Position numbers and translations under genes: made by a program
Assembly (NCBI GenBank): GCA_023362775.1
Contig: JALMGJ010000008.1
Coordinates: forward strand, 39,055,001-39,119,000
Direction of reading: 5' to 3'
Source: Charina bottae
Lineage: Eukaryota; Chordata; Lepidosauria; Squamata; Charinaidae
DNA length: 64,000 nt
Notes under the pieces: model-generated
The model's input: only the letters and a program-made list of their open reading frames with translations
Told to the model about the DNA's origin: nothing
The model's database searches: none
Shown: piece by piece, positions 46,106-57,159 of the stretch
Layout: each line of letters starts with the position of its first letter
Position numbering within the stretch: the first letter of the stretch is position 1

Positions 46106-46448
46106 AAAAAAAAAAGGTAAAGGATCCCCCCGAACATTTGTGCAGTCGTCTCCGACTCTAGGGGCCGGTGCTCATCTCTGTTTCTTAGCCGAAGAGCCAG
46201 CATTGTCCGAAGACGCTTCCACTGTCATGTGGCCGGCATGATGCACGCGGAACGCTGTTACCTACCCACCGAAGTGGTACCTATTCATCTACTTGCGTTT
46301 GCATGCTTTCGAATTGCTAGGTTGGCAAGAGCTGGGGCGAGTGCGGGAGCTCACTCCGTCACGTGGGGCTAGGGATTCGAACCTCCGAATTTGCGATCTT
46401 CCGACCGACAAGCCTGGCGTCTTACTTGCTGAGCCACCATGCCCCCTT
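46106..46448 (-). mobile_element. Sauria SINE
   Basis: Same structure as 47077-47400, head at the right (GGCATGGTGGCTCAGC), tail at the left. Flanking TTCACATCAT (46096-46105, 46452-46461) is the core of the duplication. Confidence 0.88.
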
Positions 46449-46777
46449 GGATTCACATCATACTAAACCGCAAATAAAGGCTTAAAAACCACAGTGGTAT
46501 GTTCACACAATGCACTTCACTTGCTTGTGGCACCCAGTCATATGAAGAAGTTATAATATTAAGTCTAATACCAAGGTATCATTTACTAGTCACTTCTGAA
46601 ATGTTGTTACTGGAATCTGATGTATAATGTTCATATAAAGTGGCACCATAAACAGATGCCACTTAGCTATGAGCACCTGCCACAAATCTGTACATTTAGC
46701 TGAGCAGAAATCTTTTACGATGTCATGGTGAAAGTTGACAGAACCTCTGAGAGTCACTGAGACTCATAGCAGTTTAG

Positions 46778-47422
46778 TACAGGTAGTCCTCACTTAACGG
46801 CCATAATTGGGACCGGTATTTAAGTTGCTAAGCAAAGTGGTTAAGTGAATCCAATGTATGACCTTTTTTGGTGGTTGTTAACCGAACCACAAGGTTGTTA
46901 AGCAAATCATGCAGTTCCCCATTGATTTTGCTTACTAGAAGCCGGCCATGAAGGTTGACAATGGCGATCAGGTGACCGCGGGGACAGTGCAACAGTCGTG
47001 TGAGAACCGGTTACAAGTCAGTTTTAGCACTGACGTAAGTCCGAACCTTCACTAAACGAATGGTTGTTAAGCAAGGTAAAGGTAAAGGTTTCCCCTGCAG
47101 TCGTGTCTGACTCTAGGGGCTGGTGCTCATCTCGGTTTGTTAGCTGAAGAGCCAGCATTGTCCGAAGACACTTCCACGATCATGTGGCCAGCATGACGCA
47201 CGCGGAACGCTGTTACCTACCCACCGAAGTGGTACCTATTCATCTACTTGCACTTGCATGCTTTTGAATTGCTAGGTTGGCAAGAGCTGGGGCGAGTGCG
47301 GGAGCTCACTCCGTCACGCGGGGCTAGGGATTCGAACCTCCGAACTTGTGATCTTCCGATCGACAAGCCTGGCGTCTTACCCACTGAGCCACCACGCCCC
47401 TGTTAAGCAAGGACTACCTGTA
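46778..47422. mobile_element. TIR element, same family, split by a Sauria SINE
   Basis: TACAGGTAGTCCTCACTTAA to AAGGACTACCTGTA; a SINE with a 12-bp duplication sits near its right end (47077-47400). Confidence 0.87.
47077..47400 (-). mobile_element. Sauria SINE (tRNA head, BovB-like tail)
   Basis: Minus strand: GGGGCGTGGTGGCTCAGTGG (A box), GGTTCGAATCCC (B box), then a 3' part ending GAGTCAGACACGACTGC and (ACCTTT)n. Perfect 12-bp duplication TGTTAAGCAAGG (47065-47076, 47401-47412). The GAGTCNGACACGACT block is shared with the BovB 3' end at 49.15 kb, its likely partner. Confidence 0.9.
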
Positions 47423-48144
47423 AAAGGCAGACCTAGGAAGTTATATGGGGTAAGCCATAACATGGTTTGGTTTTGGATTAGGTAGGCTCCCATTTTGGTC
47501 TGTAAACCTTATTCATGGCTTAGTACATTCCATGAACCCACATGAGTTTGCCAACCAACCCAGACTTTGGCCAGCATTTGATCCTTATCACTCAATTCAA
47601 TCACCTTGGCTTCCTTCCAAGAAATCTGGTGACTGTAGGTTTAGGAGAATGGTGAAAATTCTCTGCCAAGAGGATATTTAAAACAAATCTAAAGCAGCGG
47701 CATCTAGGCATTTAAATCTCTGCAGTCCTCTCTCTAAAGAGAACCATGCAAATTATTTCTCATTGTTCAGGGTAGAATGAGAAAACAACATCTTCACCCT
47801 TATGTTGCCAAGCGCATGGAAATCTTTCTCTCTCTCAGAAGGAAAAGCCACGGGGATCAATTTTCGATTCACCCGGGACATTTGATCCGATCATATTCAC
47901 GTACATCTTTCAAAGCCTGCACCTTTGTTTCAGAAAAGCTAGGGAGAGAAGCTGGAAAAGAAAATCTACCCATGCTTGGCAAACATTTTTCTGGGATGGA
48001 TCAAATTTCACTCATCTAAGCAGCTGTCCTTGTCAAAGACAGGAGGAGCTGGCAGACCTTTCTACAAATCTATAGAAATGGATGGAAAGAAACGTGAAAG
48101 AAACGTGAAGCAGGGCTCAGAATGAAAGGGAAGCCCGTCTTTAC

Positions 48145-48246
48145 TGTAAGATGTAACTTCAACTCCCAGAATTCCCCAGCCAGCCATGGGGAATTCTGGG
48201 AGTTGTAGTCCACACATCTTCAAGCTGCCAAGGTTGAGAAACACTG
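48145..48246. mobile_element. hAT-like palindromic element, left end lost
   Basis: Starts in TGTAAGATGTAACTTCAAC and ends GGTTGAGAAACACTG. Confidence 0.78.
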
Positions 48247-48346
48247 CCTTAGTATTAAGGTTCTTTCTAGGTTACTGTGAAGCTGCCTTGTGATTCAAGG
48301 GGCCTTAGGCTAAGTCTGCTCCCAAGCTGAAGTCTGGTTTATAAAT

Positions 48347-48560
48347 AGAGCTGTAGTGGTTTAGGGAACCAGACCATGAGTTCTAGTCCTGCCTTAGGCA
48401 CAAAGACATCTGGATGACTCTGGACCATCCCTTCTTTCTCTCTGTCCTAGGAAGGAAGCAATGGCAAACCACTTCCAAATAAATGTTGCCAAGAAAACTG
48501 CAGGGACTAATTCAGGCAATCACCAGGAGTAAAGACTGATTTGAAGGCATATGTGCACAT
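48347..48560 (+). mobile_element. tRNA-derived SINE, single-body type, diverged
   Basis: GAGCTGTAGTGGTTTAGGG, GAGTTCTAGTCCTGCC, CCACTTCCAAATAAATGTTGC. Confidence 0.78.
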
Positions 48561-49119
48561 ACATACAAGAGAAGGGAAAAGGGAGGCCTCGAAAGAGTTA
48601 TTTCTAAAAACGGAGCAGTAAAAGGTAGAAGTAAAAGGTAGAAGGTCAAAGTTTGTTATAGTTCTGGCTTGGCCTATGAGATGTCTAGTACATTGCAAAA
48701 AATGCCTCTAATCCGGATAGTCTTTAAATAATACGGCTGTTGGCAAAGCTCTGCCACAGAAGATGCTAAAGTTCATTGCTTGCACATTGCCTGCTTTCTC
48801 ATCAAAATATAACTGGTTGTTAAACAGGAGGAAAAAAATGCTGACAAAAGAAGCGATTATATCTGCACCTTGGCCTTTTCTTATCCTCAGTGATACAGAT
48901 TTTCTTACTGTGCTCCAGAATTTACTCTCAACAATGACCTTCTATCAAGGAAAGACTGAAATTCTATGTTCATTTCTCCACTAAATAGCACAGGATGTCA
49001 TTCCAAGTAAACGGGCAGACATATAAAAACCATTCCTACATATATGGTTACAGCAAATGTATTAGTCATTATCAATTTTTCCTAACTCTGTAAGTCTGTA
49101 GATATACACTCCAGAAGAG

Positions 49120-49712
49120 TTGTTGTTGTTGTTCAGTCGTTTAGTCGTGTCCGACTCTTCATGACCCCACGGACCATAGCACGCCAGGCCTTCCTGTCCT
49201 CCACTGTCTCCCGGAGTTTACTCAAATTCATGTTCATTGCATCGGTGATGCTATCTAACCATCTCATCCTCTGCGGTCCCCTTCTCCTTTTGCCTTCAGT
49301 CTTTCCCAGCATCAGGGTCTTTTCCAGTGAGTCCTCTCTTCGCATTAGGTGGCCAAAGTATTTGAGCTTCAGCTTCAGCATCTGTCCTTCCAATGAGCAG
49401 TCAGGGTTGATTTCCTTTAGGATTGACTGGTTTGACCTCCTTGCAGTCCAAGGGACTCTTAAGAGTCTTCTCCAGCACCACAGTTCGAAAGCATCAATTA
49501 TTCGGCGCTCAGCCTTCCTTATGGTCCAACTCTCACAGCCATACATTACTACTGGGAAAACCATAGCTTTAATTATACGGACCTTTGTCGGCAAGGTGAT
49601 GTCTCTGCTTTTTAATATGCTGTCTAGGTTTGCCATAGCTTTCCTTCCAAGGAGCAAGCGTCTTTTGACTTCATGGCTGCAGTCACCGTCTGCGTTGATC
49701 TTGGAGCCCAAG
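49120..49712 (-). mobile_element. BovB/RTE LINE 3' end, first part
   Basis: Minus-strand frame encodes the C-terminal tail of a BovB-type RT ORF (YGCESWTIRKAERR, WCWRRLLRVPWTARRSNQSI, LKYFGHLMRREDSLEKTLM), ending in CTGAACAACAACAAC. The block 49717-49133 stays open for 194 codons. The element continues at 52634 beyond the Penelope insertion and is 5'-truncated. Confidence 0.9.
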
Positions 49713-49727
49713 AACATAAAATCTGTC

Positions 49728-49884
49728 GAAGGCTTTCACGGCCGGAGTTCAATGGCTGTTGTGGGTCTTCCGGGCTGTGTGGCCGTGTTCTGGAAGTTGT
49801 GGTTCCTAACGTTTCGCCAGCATCTGTGGCCAGCATCTTCATAGGGCAGGAGCACAGATAGAAGCAAAATCTCTGTGCCCAGGT
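49728..49884 (-). repeat. Penelope LTR, 3' copy (coding sense)
   Basis: 157 bp, near identical to 52349-52505. Its hammerhead core reads AUGAAGA instead of CUGAAGA because the plus strand has TCTTCAT in place of TCTTCAG; the invariant first C of the core is lost. Confidence 0.88.
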
Positions 49885-49902
49885 AGAGTGACAATGTTCT
49901 AT

Positions 49903-50478
49903 TTATAGAGCTAAATATAGGAGATTAGGTGGGGTTTTTTGTTGTGTTGAAATGTTAACGAGTGGCTGATGAGCGTGATTAGCATGTTCATTGTGAGAAG
50001 TATTCCCATGTCCTGGTGGTTGGACTGAGTTCGTTGACCTTTTGCAGGCTGTGTTTTTCAGGACTGGTAGCCAGGTTTTGCTAATTTTTAAACTTTCTTC
50101 TTTTTTATTGTAACTGTGCTGGTGTCTGTGAATTTCAATGGCTTCTCTGTATAATCTGGTGTAGTGGCTTTTGGTGTTGTCCAGTATTTCTGTGTTTTCA
50201 AATAGGATTTTGTGTCCCGTTTGCTTGAGAGCATGTTCAGCTACTGAATATTTTTCCGGTTGCTGTAGTCTGCAGTGTCTTTCGTGTTCTTTTATCCTGG
50301 TGTGAATGCTTCGTTTTGTGGTTCCGATGTATACTTGTCCACAGCTGCATGGTATGCGGTATACTCCTGCAGCGGTGCGGGGGTCCCTTTTGTCTTTTGC
50401 TGATTTTAGCATTTGTTGTATTTTTCTGGTGGGTCTGAAGACTGTTTGAAAGTTGTGTTTTTCCATCAGTTTTCCCAT
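49903..50478 (-). pseudogene. Penelope-like GIY-YIG endonuclease part
   Basis: Encodes GVYRIPCSCGQVYIGTTKR and then IHTRIKEHERH, the GIY-YIG nuclease signature (GVY...YIG plus R and H residues) that marks endonuclease-bearing Penelope elements. It follows the RT directly, as in the family, but in another frame. Confidence 0.88.
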
Positions 50479-51203
50479 GCGGTCAGTGACTCCTTTGATG
50501 TAGGGCAGGAATACTTTGTGTGGGGCTGTTTTTCTTCAGTTGGATGTTGTTTTCTTGGTTTGATGGCTCTTTTTATTTCATTCTTGGAATAGCCATTTGC
50601 CTGTAGGACCCAATTCAGATGGTTAAGTTCATTGTTGAGAAATTGGGTTTCACAGTTTCGATTAGCACGATCCACCAAGGTTTTGATCATGCCTCTCTTT
50701 TGTCGTGGGTGGTGATTGGAATTTTTGTGTAGATATTGGTCCGTATGGGTGGGTTTTCTGTATACTTTGTGTCCTAGTTTGAGGTCTGGATTGCGTATGA
50801 CCAGCGTATCTAAAAATGGAAGTTTGCCATCAGTTTCTTTTTCCATAGTGAATTGTATATTGGGGTGGATGCCGTTTAGGTGGTCCAGAAATTTCTCCAG
50901 TTCTTCTTCAGTATGACTCCAAATTGCGAAGGTGTCATCCACGAACCGGAACCAGACTGTTGGTGTAATGGGTGCCGATTCCAAAGCCTGTTTTTCAAAG
51001 TGTTCCATGTAAAAGTTTGCTATGACTGGGCTCAGGGGGCTTCCCATGGCAACGCCATCCATCTGTTCGTAGAACTCATTCTCCCATTGAAAGTAACTAG
51101 TTGTTAGGCAGTGTTGAAATAAAGCTGTAATGTCTTTGGGAAGATTTGCTTGATGAGTGCCAGGGTGTCCCTTACTGGCACCTTGGTAAACAGGGAGACC
51201 ACG
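50466..51203 (-). pseudogene. Penelope-like RT catalytic part
   Basis: Continues the RT after the frame change: VSFDVVSLFTKVP region at about 51200-51160, GVAMGSPLSPVIANFYME, then catalytic FVDDTF (the YxDD box) and the thumb region. A second frame change near 50525 separates it from the endonuclease. Confidence 0.85.
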
Positions 51204-52457
51204 TCAAAGCTGACCAGTTTGTCCGTGTGGTTGTTTTAGGGTGCTGATTTTGTTGATGAAGTGTCCTGAGTCTTTGATGTGGGATGGAGTCTGTCCGATG
51301 TGGGTCTGTAAAAGGGTTGCCAAATGTTTGGATAATTCATATGTCGGGGAGCCAATGGCACTTACAATGGGTCTGAGTGGGATCGAGTCTTTGTGGATTT
51401 TGGGGAGTCGGTATAGTCTAGGTGAGAGAGCTTCTGTCTTGCAAATACGTTGTAGTACGTTGGGATGCAGGGAGGAGCTCTTTATCAGTGTGTTGGTTTG
51501 CTTCATGATTTTGCTGGTCGGATCCCGTCTTATTGTTCTGTATGTGGTGGGGTCTAGTAATTCTCTGATTTTGTCTTTGTATTCATCTATGTTCATAATT
51601 ACCGTGGCATTGCCTTTGTCCGCTGGAAGGATGATGATGTCTGGGTCCGAATTGAGGGTCTCTATGGCGTTTCTCTCCTTCTTAGTAATGTTGCTGGTGG
51701 GGGGCTTTGCTTTCCTTAGGATTCTTGCCACTTCACCCCTTATTTCTTCTGCTTCTTCCTCTGGACGTTGGTGAATGGCTGATTCCACACTGGCAATGAT
51801 ATCTTCCACTGGAATTCTGGTGGGTGTAATTGCAAAGTTTCCTCCTTTGCTTAGGATGGAGGTTTCTTCAGGAGAGAGCAGGCGTTCTGTCAAATTGATG
51901 ACAATGCGTGAAGTATCCAGTGCCGGTTTTGGTTGACTGTTTTGGCATTTGTTGAATTTTTGCTTTTGTCTGCTTGTGTAGTCAAAGATGTCCTTTTCCA
52001 TTTTTCTGTAGGATATGGTATCAATCTTGTCCCAATCCTGGCTTCTCATTTTGTGACTAAGGCTCATATGTGTGTCGAATAGATCTTTTTCTGTGATGGC
52101 AAGGTTTCGGCGGGTTGTATGAATTCTCTCGCGCTGGAGGGCTTGTTCAAGGCGGTCGTAAATGCGGCTGGCTTGTGACGATTTGAAGGTCCCTTTCGTT
52201 CTGAGAAAAGCTGGAATGGTCCTGGTATGTCTGCATCGCACTAGGAAGGTTAAGGAGCAGAGAAGGTGTGCTTTTCTGTTCCGGAGTGTTTCCAGTCTCC
52301 GTGTCTGTCGGAACGTTTCCTCCCCGTAGAGGCGTTCAATGTATTGTCGAAGGCTTTCACGGCCGGAGTTCAATGGCTGTTGTGGGTCTTCCGGGCTGTG
52401 TGGCCGTGTTCTGGAAGTTGTGGTTCCTAACGTTTCGCCAGCATCTGTGGCCAGCAT
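51204..52457 (-). pseudogene. Penelope-like polyprotein, N-terminal part and start of RT
   Basis: 417-codon open stretch. It holds a poorly characterised N-terminal region and then the start of the reverse transcriptase (ILPADKGNATVIMN; YRLPKIHK; LRPIVSAIGSPTYELSK), motifs typical of Penelope RTs. The frame opens inside the LTR, so the true start may be further in. A one-base-type indel near 51205 shifts it out of frame with the next part. Confidence 0.85.
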
Positions 52458-52505
52458 CTTCAGAGGGCAGGAGCACAGATAGAAGCAAAATCTCTGTGCC
52501 CAGGT
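52349..52505 (-). repeat. Penelope LTR, 5' copy (coding sense)
   Basis: 157-bp copy in the same orientation as 49728-49884. It contains an intact-looking hammerhead core on the minus strand. Confidence 0.88.
52425..52468 (-). ncRNA. Hammerhead ribozyme motif in Penelope 5' LTR
   Basis: Minus strand: CUGAAGA, one unpaired U, stem II GCUGGC/GCUGGC (two G-U wobbles) around loop CACAGAU, GAAAC, cleavage triplet GUU, then AGG pairing with CCU before the core. Known for Penelope LTRs; activity not proven here. Confidence 0.75.
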
Positions 52506-52540
52506 TGGGCACAGAGATTTTGCTTCTATCTGTGCTCCTG

Positions 52541-52583
52541 CCCTCTGAAGATGCTGGCCACAGATGCTGGCGAAACGTTAGGA
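52541..52583 (+). ncRNA. Hammerhead motif in the inverted Penelope LTR copy
   Basis: Same fold as 52425-52468 but on the plus strand (CUGAAGA 52545-52551, GAAAC 52572-52576), because the end of the element carries an inverted LTR segment. Confidence 0.72.
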
Positions 52584-52633
52584 ACCACAACTTCCAGAAC
52601 ACGGCCACACAGCCCGGAAGACCCACAACAGCC

Positions 52634-52665
52634 AACATAAAATCTGTCACTGCTTCCATTTCAGA
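52634..52665 (-). mobile_element. BovB/RTE LINE, remainder beyond the Penelope insertion
   Basis: The plus strand resumes AAAATCTGTCACTGCTTCC, which continues the BovB sequence interrupted at 49727. Truncated shortly after. Confidence 0.75.
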
Positions 52666-52697
52666 CCACTTCTGAAATGAAAAGAGAATGTGGATTA

Positions 52698-53142
52698 TTT
52701 TTTTATTTTATTTTTTATATCCCGCCTTTATTATTTTTATAAACACAAGGCAGCGAACATACCCAATACTCCTTCCTCCTCCTATTTTCCCCACAACAGC
52801 AACCCTGTGAGGTGAGTTGGGCTGAGAGAGAGAGACTGGCCCAAGGTCACCCAGCCGGCTTTCATGCCTAAGACGGGACTAGAACTCTGTCTCCTGGTTT
52901 GCCATTGGCTCCTTCCTAGGGCTGAGAGACAGGGACTGGCCCAAGGTCACCCAGACAGCTTTCATGCCTAAGGTGGGACTAGAACTCTCAGCCTCCTGGT
53001 TTACCATTGGCTCCTTCCTAGGGTGAGAGACAGGGACTGACCCAAGGTCACCCAGCCAGCTTTCATGCCTAAGGTGGGACTAGAACTCTCTGTCTCCTGG
53101 TTTCTAGCCCAGTGCCTTAACCACTAGACCAAACTGGCTCTC
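52698..53142 (-). mobile_element. tRNA-derived SINE with 3 internal units
   Basis: Tail at left, head AGAGCCAGTTTGGTCTAGTG at right; body repeats spaced about 100-102 bp (from about 52838, 52938, 53039). Confidence 0.88.
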
Positions 53143-53666
53143 TTATGCATTATATAATATGCAAATATACATTTTTGATACAAATTATTTAAAACTTTAT
53201 CCAAATTATAAAGTATTGACAATTATTTCCAAAATTATATTATCTAAAGATGCTAGAGTAGATGCACAATACATAAGCCAATTTTAAAGACATTCATCTC
53301 TATATTCTTTAAGAGTATTGTAAAACTGGATATAAATTATGTACATAGTTCCCAAGATTCATTTTCATGTATATAGTACTTATACAGAATCAGGGGTATA
53401 TATGAACTCTTAATTTTAATTTTTAAAATTTTAATTTTTAAAAATACATTTTTTACACATTGCTTTTGCTTGTTTAGTAAAAGCACATTTATTTATTTAT
53501 TTAGTTAGTTAGTTAGTTATTTACTATAACCGCCCATCTCCCCCCATGGGGAACTCTGGGTGGTTCACAATAAGTAAGTTAAAATAAGGTTAAAATCTCA
53601 AGTATACAGTAAAAATATATTGAAAAATCCAGATGGTAATGGAATAATTAAAGGACAGTTATAAAA

Positions 53667-54644
53667 TTAGGGGATTAGCCACCCCCATGAGGAACTATCC
53701 CTCCCTCCTTCCCATGCCAGGCGGCAGAACCAGGTCTTCAGCTCTTTCCTAAAGGTTGGGAGGGAGATCTGTCTGAACTCTGGGGGCAGGATGTTCCATA
53801 GAGTGGGCACTGTCACAGAGAAGGCCCGCCTCCTAGACCCCATGAGATGACACTCTTTAATTGATGGGGTTCGCAGCAGGCCCTCACTGAATGACCGGGT
53901 GGGGCGGGTCGATAACATGGGGATAAGACGGTCCCTCAGGTATTCTGGCCCCATGCCATGTAGGGCTTTAAAGGTGATAACCAACACCTTGAATTGTACC
54001 CGGAAGCAAACCGGCACCCAATGCAGCTCGTGGAGCAGCGGTGTTACATGTACGGATCTTGACGCACCCAAAACTGCCCGCGCGGCCGCATTCTGCACCA
54101 GCTGAACCTTCCGGATAGTCTTCAAGGGTAGCCCCATGTAGAGCGCATTGCAATAATCTATACGGGAGATGACGAGAGCATGAGTGACTGTACGGAGGGC
54201 GTCGCGATCCAGGAATGGGTGTAACTGACGCACTAACCGAAGTTGTGCGAAAGCCCTCCTAGCCACGACTGCCACCTGCTCTTCGAGCAGGAGTCGTGAG
54301 TCTAGAAGGACCCCCAGAATACGCACCGGTTCCGAACGGGGTAGTGCTACCCCATTGAGAACCAAAGATGATAATTTCCCAGAAGACGCTAAGCCATCAA
54401 TCCACAGCCACTCGGTCTTACCAGGGTTCAATTGAAGCCTGTTGTTCCCCATCCAGGCCCTCACATCCCCCAGGCACTGGGAAAGGGTGGACACTGCATC
54501 ACTTACCTCACCAGGGATGGAGATATACGATTGAGTATCATCTGCATACTGATGATACCTTATCCCATGGTGACGGATGATCTCGCCCAGCGGTTTCATG
54601 TAGACGTTCAATAGGAGAGGAGAGAGAACCGACCCCTGCGGCAC
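53667..54644 (-). pseudogene. LINE reverse transcriptase, catalytic and C-terminal part
   Basis: 325-codon open frame beginning [19 protein letters not shown], with the catalytic QYADDTQ box, [32 protein letters not shown] and the C-terminal [11 protein letters not shown]. Intact over the whole length. Confidence 0.9.
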
Positions 54645-54682
54645 CCCACAAAGGAGCAGTTGCGGGCCGGATCTCTCCTCTC

Positions 54683-55819
54683 CTATCCTATCACTACTGA
54701 CTGGGAACAGCCCCGGAGGAAGGAGGTAAACCAGCGCAAAACTACGCCACCCACCCCCAACTCCCTGAGCCGCCCCAAAAGGAAACCATGGTCGATGGTA
54801 TCGAAAGCTGCTGAGAGATCTAAGAGAGCCAGGATGGATGCACTACCTCCATCCCGCTCCCGCCAGAGATCATCCGTAAGCGCGACCAATGCAGTCTCCG
54901 TCCCATCTCCCGGCCTGAAACCTGACTGAAAAGGGTCTAGATAATCCGTTTCATCCAGGGTCCTTTGAAGTTGCAACGCCACCACTTTCTCAACCACCTT
55001 TCCCAAAAAGGGGAGGTGGGAGACTGGACGAAAATTGTCCAGGATGGTAGGGTCCAGGGATGGCTTCTTGAGGAGGGGGTGTACCAATGCCTCCTTGAAG
55101 GCAGTTGGAACCACCCCCTCCAACAAGGATGTATTAATCATAGCCTGGACCCATCCACATGTCACCTCCCTGGCCGATTTTACCAGCCAGGAAGGGCAGG
55201 GATCTAAATGACATGTGGTGGAATTGACAATTCGAAGGATCCTGTCCACTTCCTCAGGTCCAACAGGATCAAATCGTTCCCAGATAACAGGGCAAGACCG
55301 CTCTCCCGGCATCTCCCCAGACTGCATTCCACGCATGGAGTCCAGCTTAGACCGAATCCGAGCGATTTTATCCTGCAGATGCTCAGCAAATTCTTCCGCA
55401 TGGCCCTGCAGGTGGGTGGTCGCTACCACCCTACCCAAGAGAGATCGAGTAATCTTAAACAGGGCCGTCGGGCAGCATTCTGCGGACGCAATAAGAGCGG
55501 AGAAATAATCACGTTTCGCTGCTCTTACCGCCACAAGGTAGGCCTTAATAGTGGCTCTAGATTGTGTTCGGTCGAGTTCTATCTTCGTCTTTCTCCAGCG
55601 GCGCTCTAGACGTCTCTTCACCCTCTTCAAGACCCTCAACTCCTCCATAAACCACGGGGAGTGACGGGTCGAATGGGGCTGGACAGGTCGCATCGGCGCG
55701 ATCCTGTCCAAGGCACCGGTCGCCTCCTTATTCCAGGTTGCGGCCAATGCCTCCGCTGGACCGTGCAGCAGATCCTCGGGTATTACCCCCAGCTCCCTCT
55801 GAAACCTCAATGGGTCCAT
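54683..55819 (-). pseudogene. LINE reverse transcriptase, first part
   Basis: 378-codon open frame with an N-terminal linker and RT motifs: [65 protein letters not shown]. It ends at a stop created by a frame change next to the following part. Confidence 0.88.
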
Positions 55820-55829
55820 AAGTCGCCGG

Positions 55830-56510
55830 GGTCAGACCAATCGAATAGGTCCAGCCTCCCTGCGGAGTGGGGCGGCATAAGAGAATACTAGGGATATCAG
55901 GACGTGATCTGACCATGACAACGGGGATAGTTCTAACTTTCCCCTCAGGTCACTTTGCCATTGCTCTGACAAGAAAACCAAATCCGGAGTGAGTCCACTG
56001 TCTCGGGTCCCGAATAATCTGGGACAGGCCCATGGCTGCCATGGTAGTCATGAACTCCCAAGCCGCTTCCAAAGCACATCCCAGGGACGGCAAGATAAAG
56101 TCCCCCAAGACCATAAGCCTGGGGAACTCCGCCAACCCTGAGACGGCCTCTAGCAGCTCAGGTAGGGAGGTTGCTACGCAGCAGGGAGGCTGGTACAATA
56201 GCAACACTCCCAACTGTTCTCGGGCACCCAACTTGAAAAACAGGGTCTCACATCCGGACACTTGTGGAGCAAGGCCCCGGAAAGCCACCAGAGACTCTCT
56301 GATGATAACTGCCACCCCTCCTCCCCTCCCCTAGTCTCTCAGCTGGTGCCACACCTGAAATCTGGCCGGGCACATCTCCAAGAGGGCTACCCCTCCCTCT
56401 GGGCCCAGCCAGGTCTCAGTAATACACGCCAGGTCAGCCCCTCTCTCCGTGATTAATTCACTTATGAGAGGGGCTTTGTTGTTTACTGACCTGGCGTTAT
56501 AAGTAGCAGC
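55830..56510 (-). pseudogene. LINE APE endonuclease region, with stops
   Basis: Fragments such as GGVAVIIRESLVAFRG, LGVLLLYQPP, RLMVLGDFILP and LSQIIRDPRQWTHSG correspond to AP-endonuclease motifs (the usual GDFN appears as GDFI). At least two in-frame stops interrupt it (near 56340 and 55947). Confidence 0.78.
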
Positions 56511-57159
56511 AGCCGGAAACCGGGGCCCTCAAGGATCTGCTGTCCAGAACCTAGGGTAGAAGTCGGAGGACCGGAACGCACCACCGGTATCAAACACCAG
56601 GGGTGCCTTCCCCGGAAATGGCCTGTCCTCCGGTTCCCGTCACAATATCTCCTGCCCGTCACCACCTCGATCGGATTACCCACATTATAGTCCCCCGAGT
56701 TTCCTGATCCGGTCGCCTCCACTCCCGAATCCCTCGAAAAACTGGAACTAGACAGGGGTCTCTTCCATGCATCCATCCTTTCACTCTCCATCCTCCTGGG
56801 CAGTCGTAGGCCACCAGCGCAACCAACCGAAGCTCGGCGCTGGTGAGCCCCAACCGCCCCTTCCATTCATCATCCAATCACTCTGCCCCCTGTGGCCTCT
56901 CTCACTAGCCGCAGAGGGGCAACAGTCACTCCTACCTACCCTCTCACTCAGGGATAGGTACTCTCTCACACACATACAATCCTAGCCCCCCCCCGTCTCC
57001 CACTCACGGGGGGGGAACCACACTCACACAAGGGACCCCGCAATTTCTGCCGCCCTGACAACGGGGGTGGTCGTCCTTCAAATGACTCGCAAGCAGCAAC
57101 TATTGAACGATCTTGATTTCAATAGTGGAGTCCAGATAACAATAAAATAAAATGAGTCC

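Larger units (their letters stand above)
47423..49119. other. Intergenic, mostly unique
   Basis: Apart from the hAT copy (48145-48246) and a SINE (48347-48560), nothing recognised. An 80-codon frame at 47777-48019 has no known features. Confidence 0.5.
49728..52633 (-). mobile_element. Penelope-like retroelement, nearly full length
   Basis: 2.9-kb element with a perfect 15-bp target-site duplication AACATAAAATCTGTC at 49713-49727 and 52634-52648. Order on its coding (minus) strand: inverted partial LTR copy (52633-52506), LTR (52505-52349), reverse transcriptase, GIY-YIG endonuclease, second LTR (49884-49728). Both 157-bp LTRs are in the same orientation. It is inserted inside a BovB LINE fragment. 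The coding region is broken by at least two frame changes (about 51205 and 50525), so this copy looks dead but fairly young. Confidence 0.92.
52375..52633. repeat. Perfect-looking 128-bp inverted repeat (3-bp spacer)
   Basis: Arms 52375-52502 and 52506-52633 around GGT. This is the LTR followed by its own inverted partial copy, a known arrangement at Penelope 5' ends. It would form a very stable hairpin. Confidence 0.85.

Noticed and set aside
46106..46448. Possible functional tRNA gene (A and B boxes)
   Set aside because: The tRNA-like head is followed by a SINE body and flanked by a target duplication; it is a Sauria SINE, not a tRNA gene.
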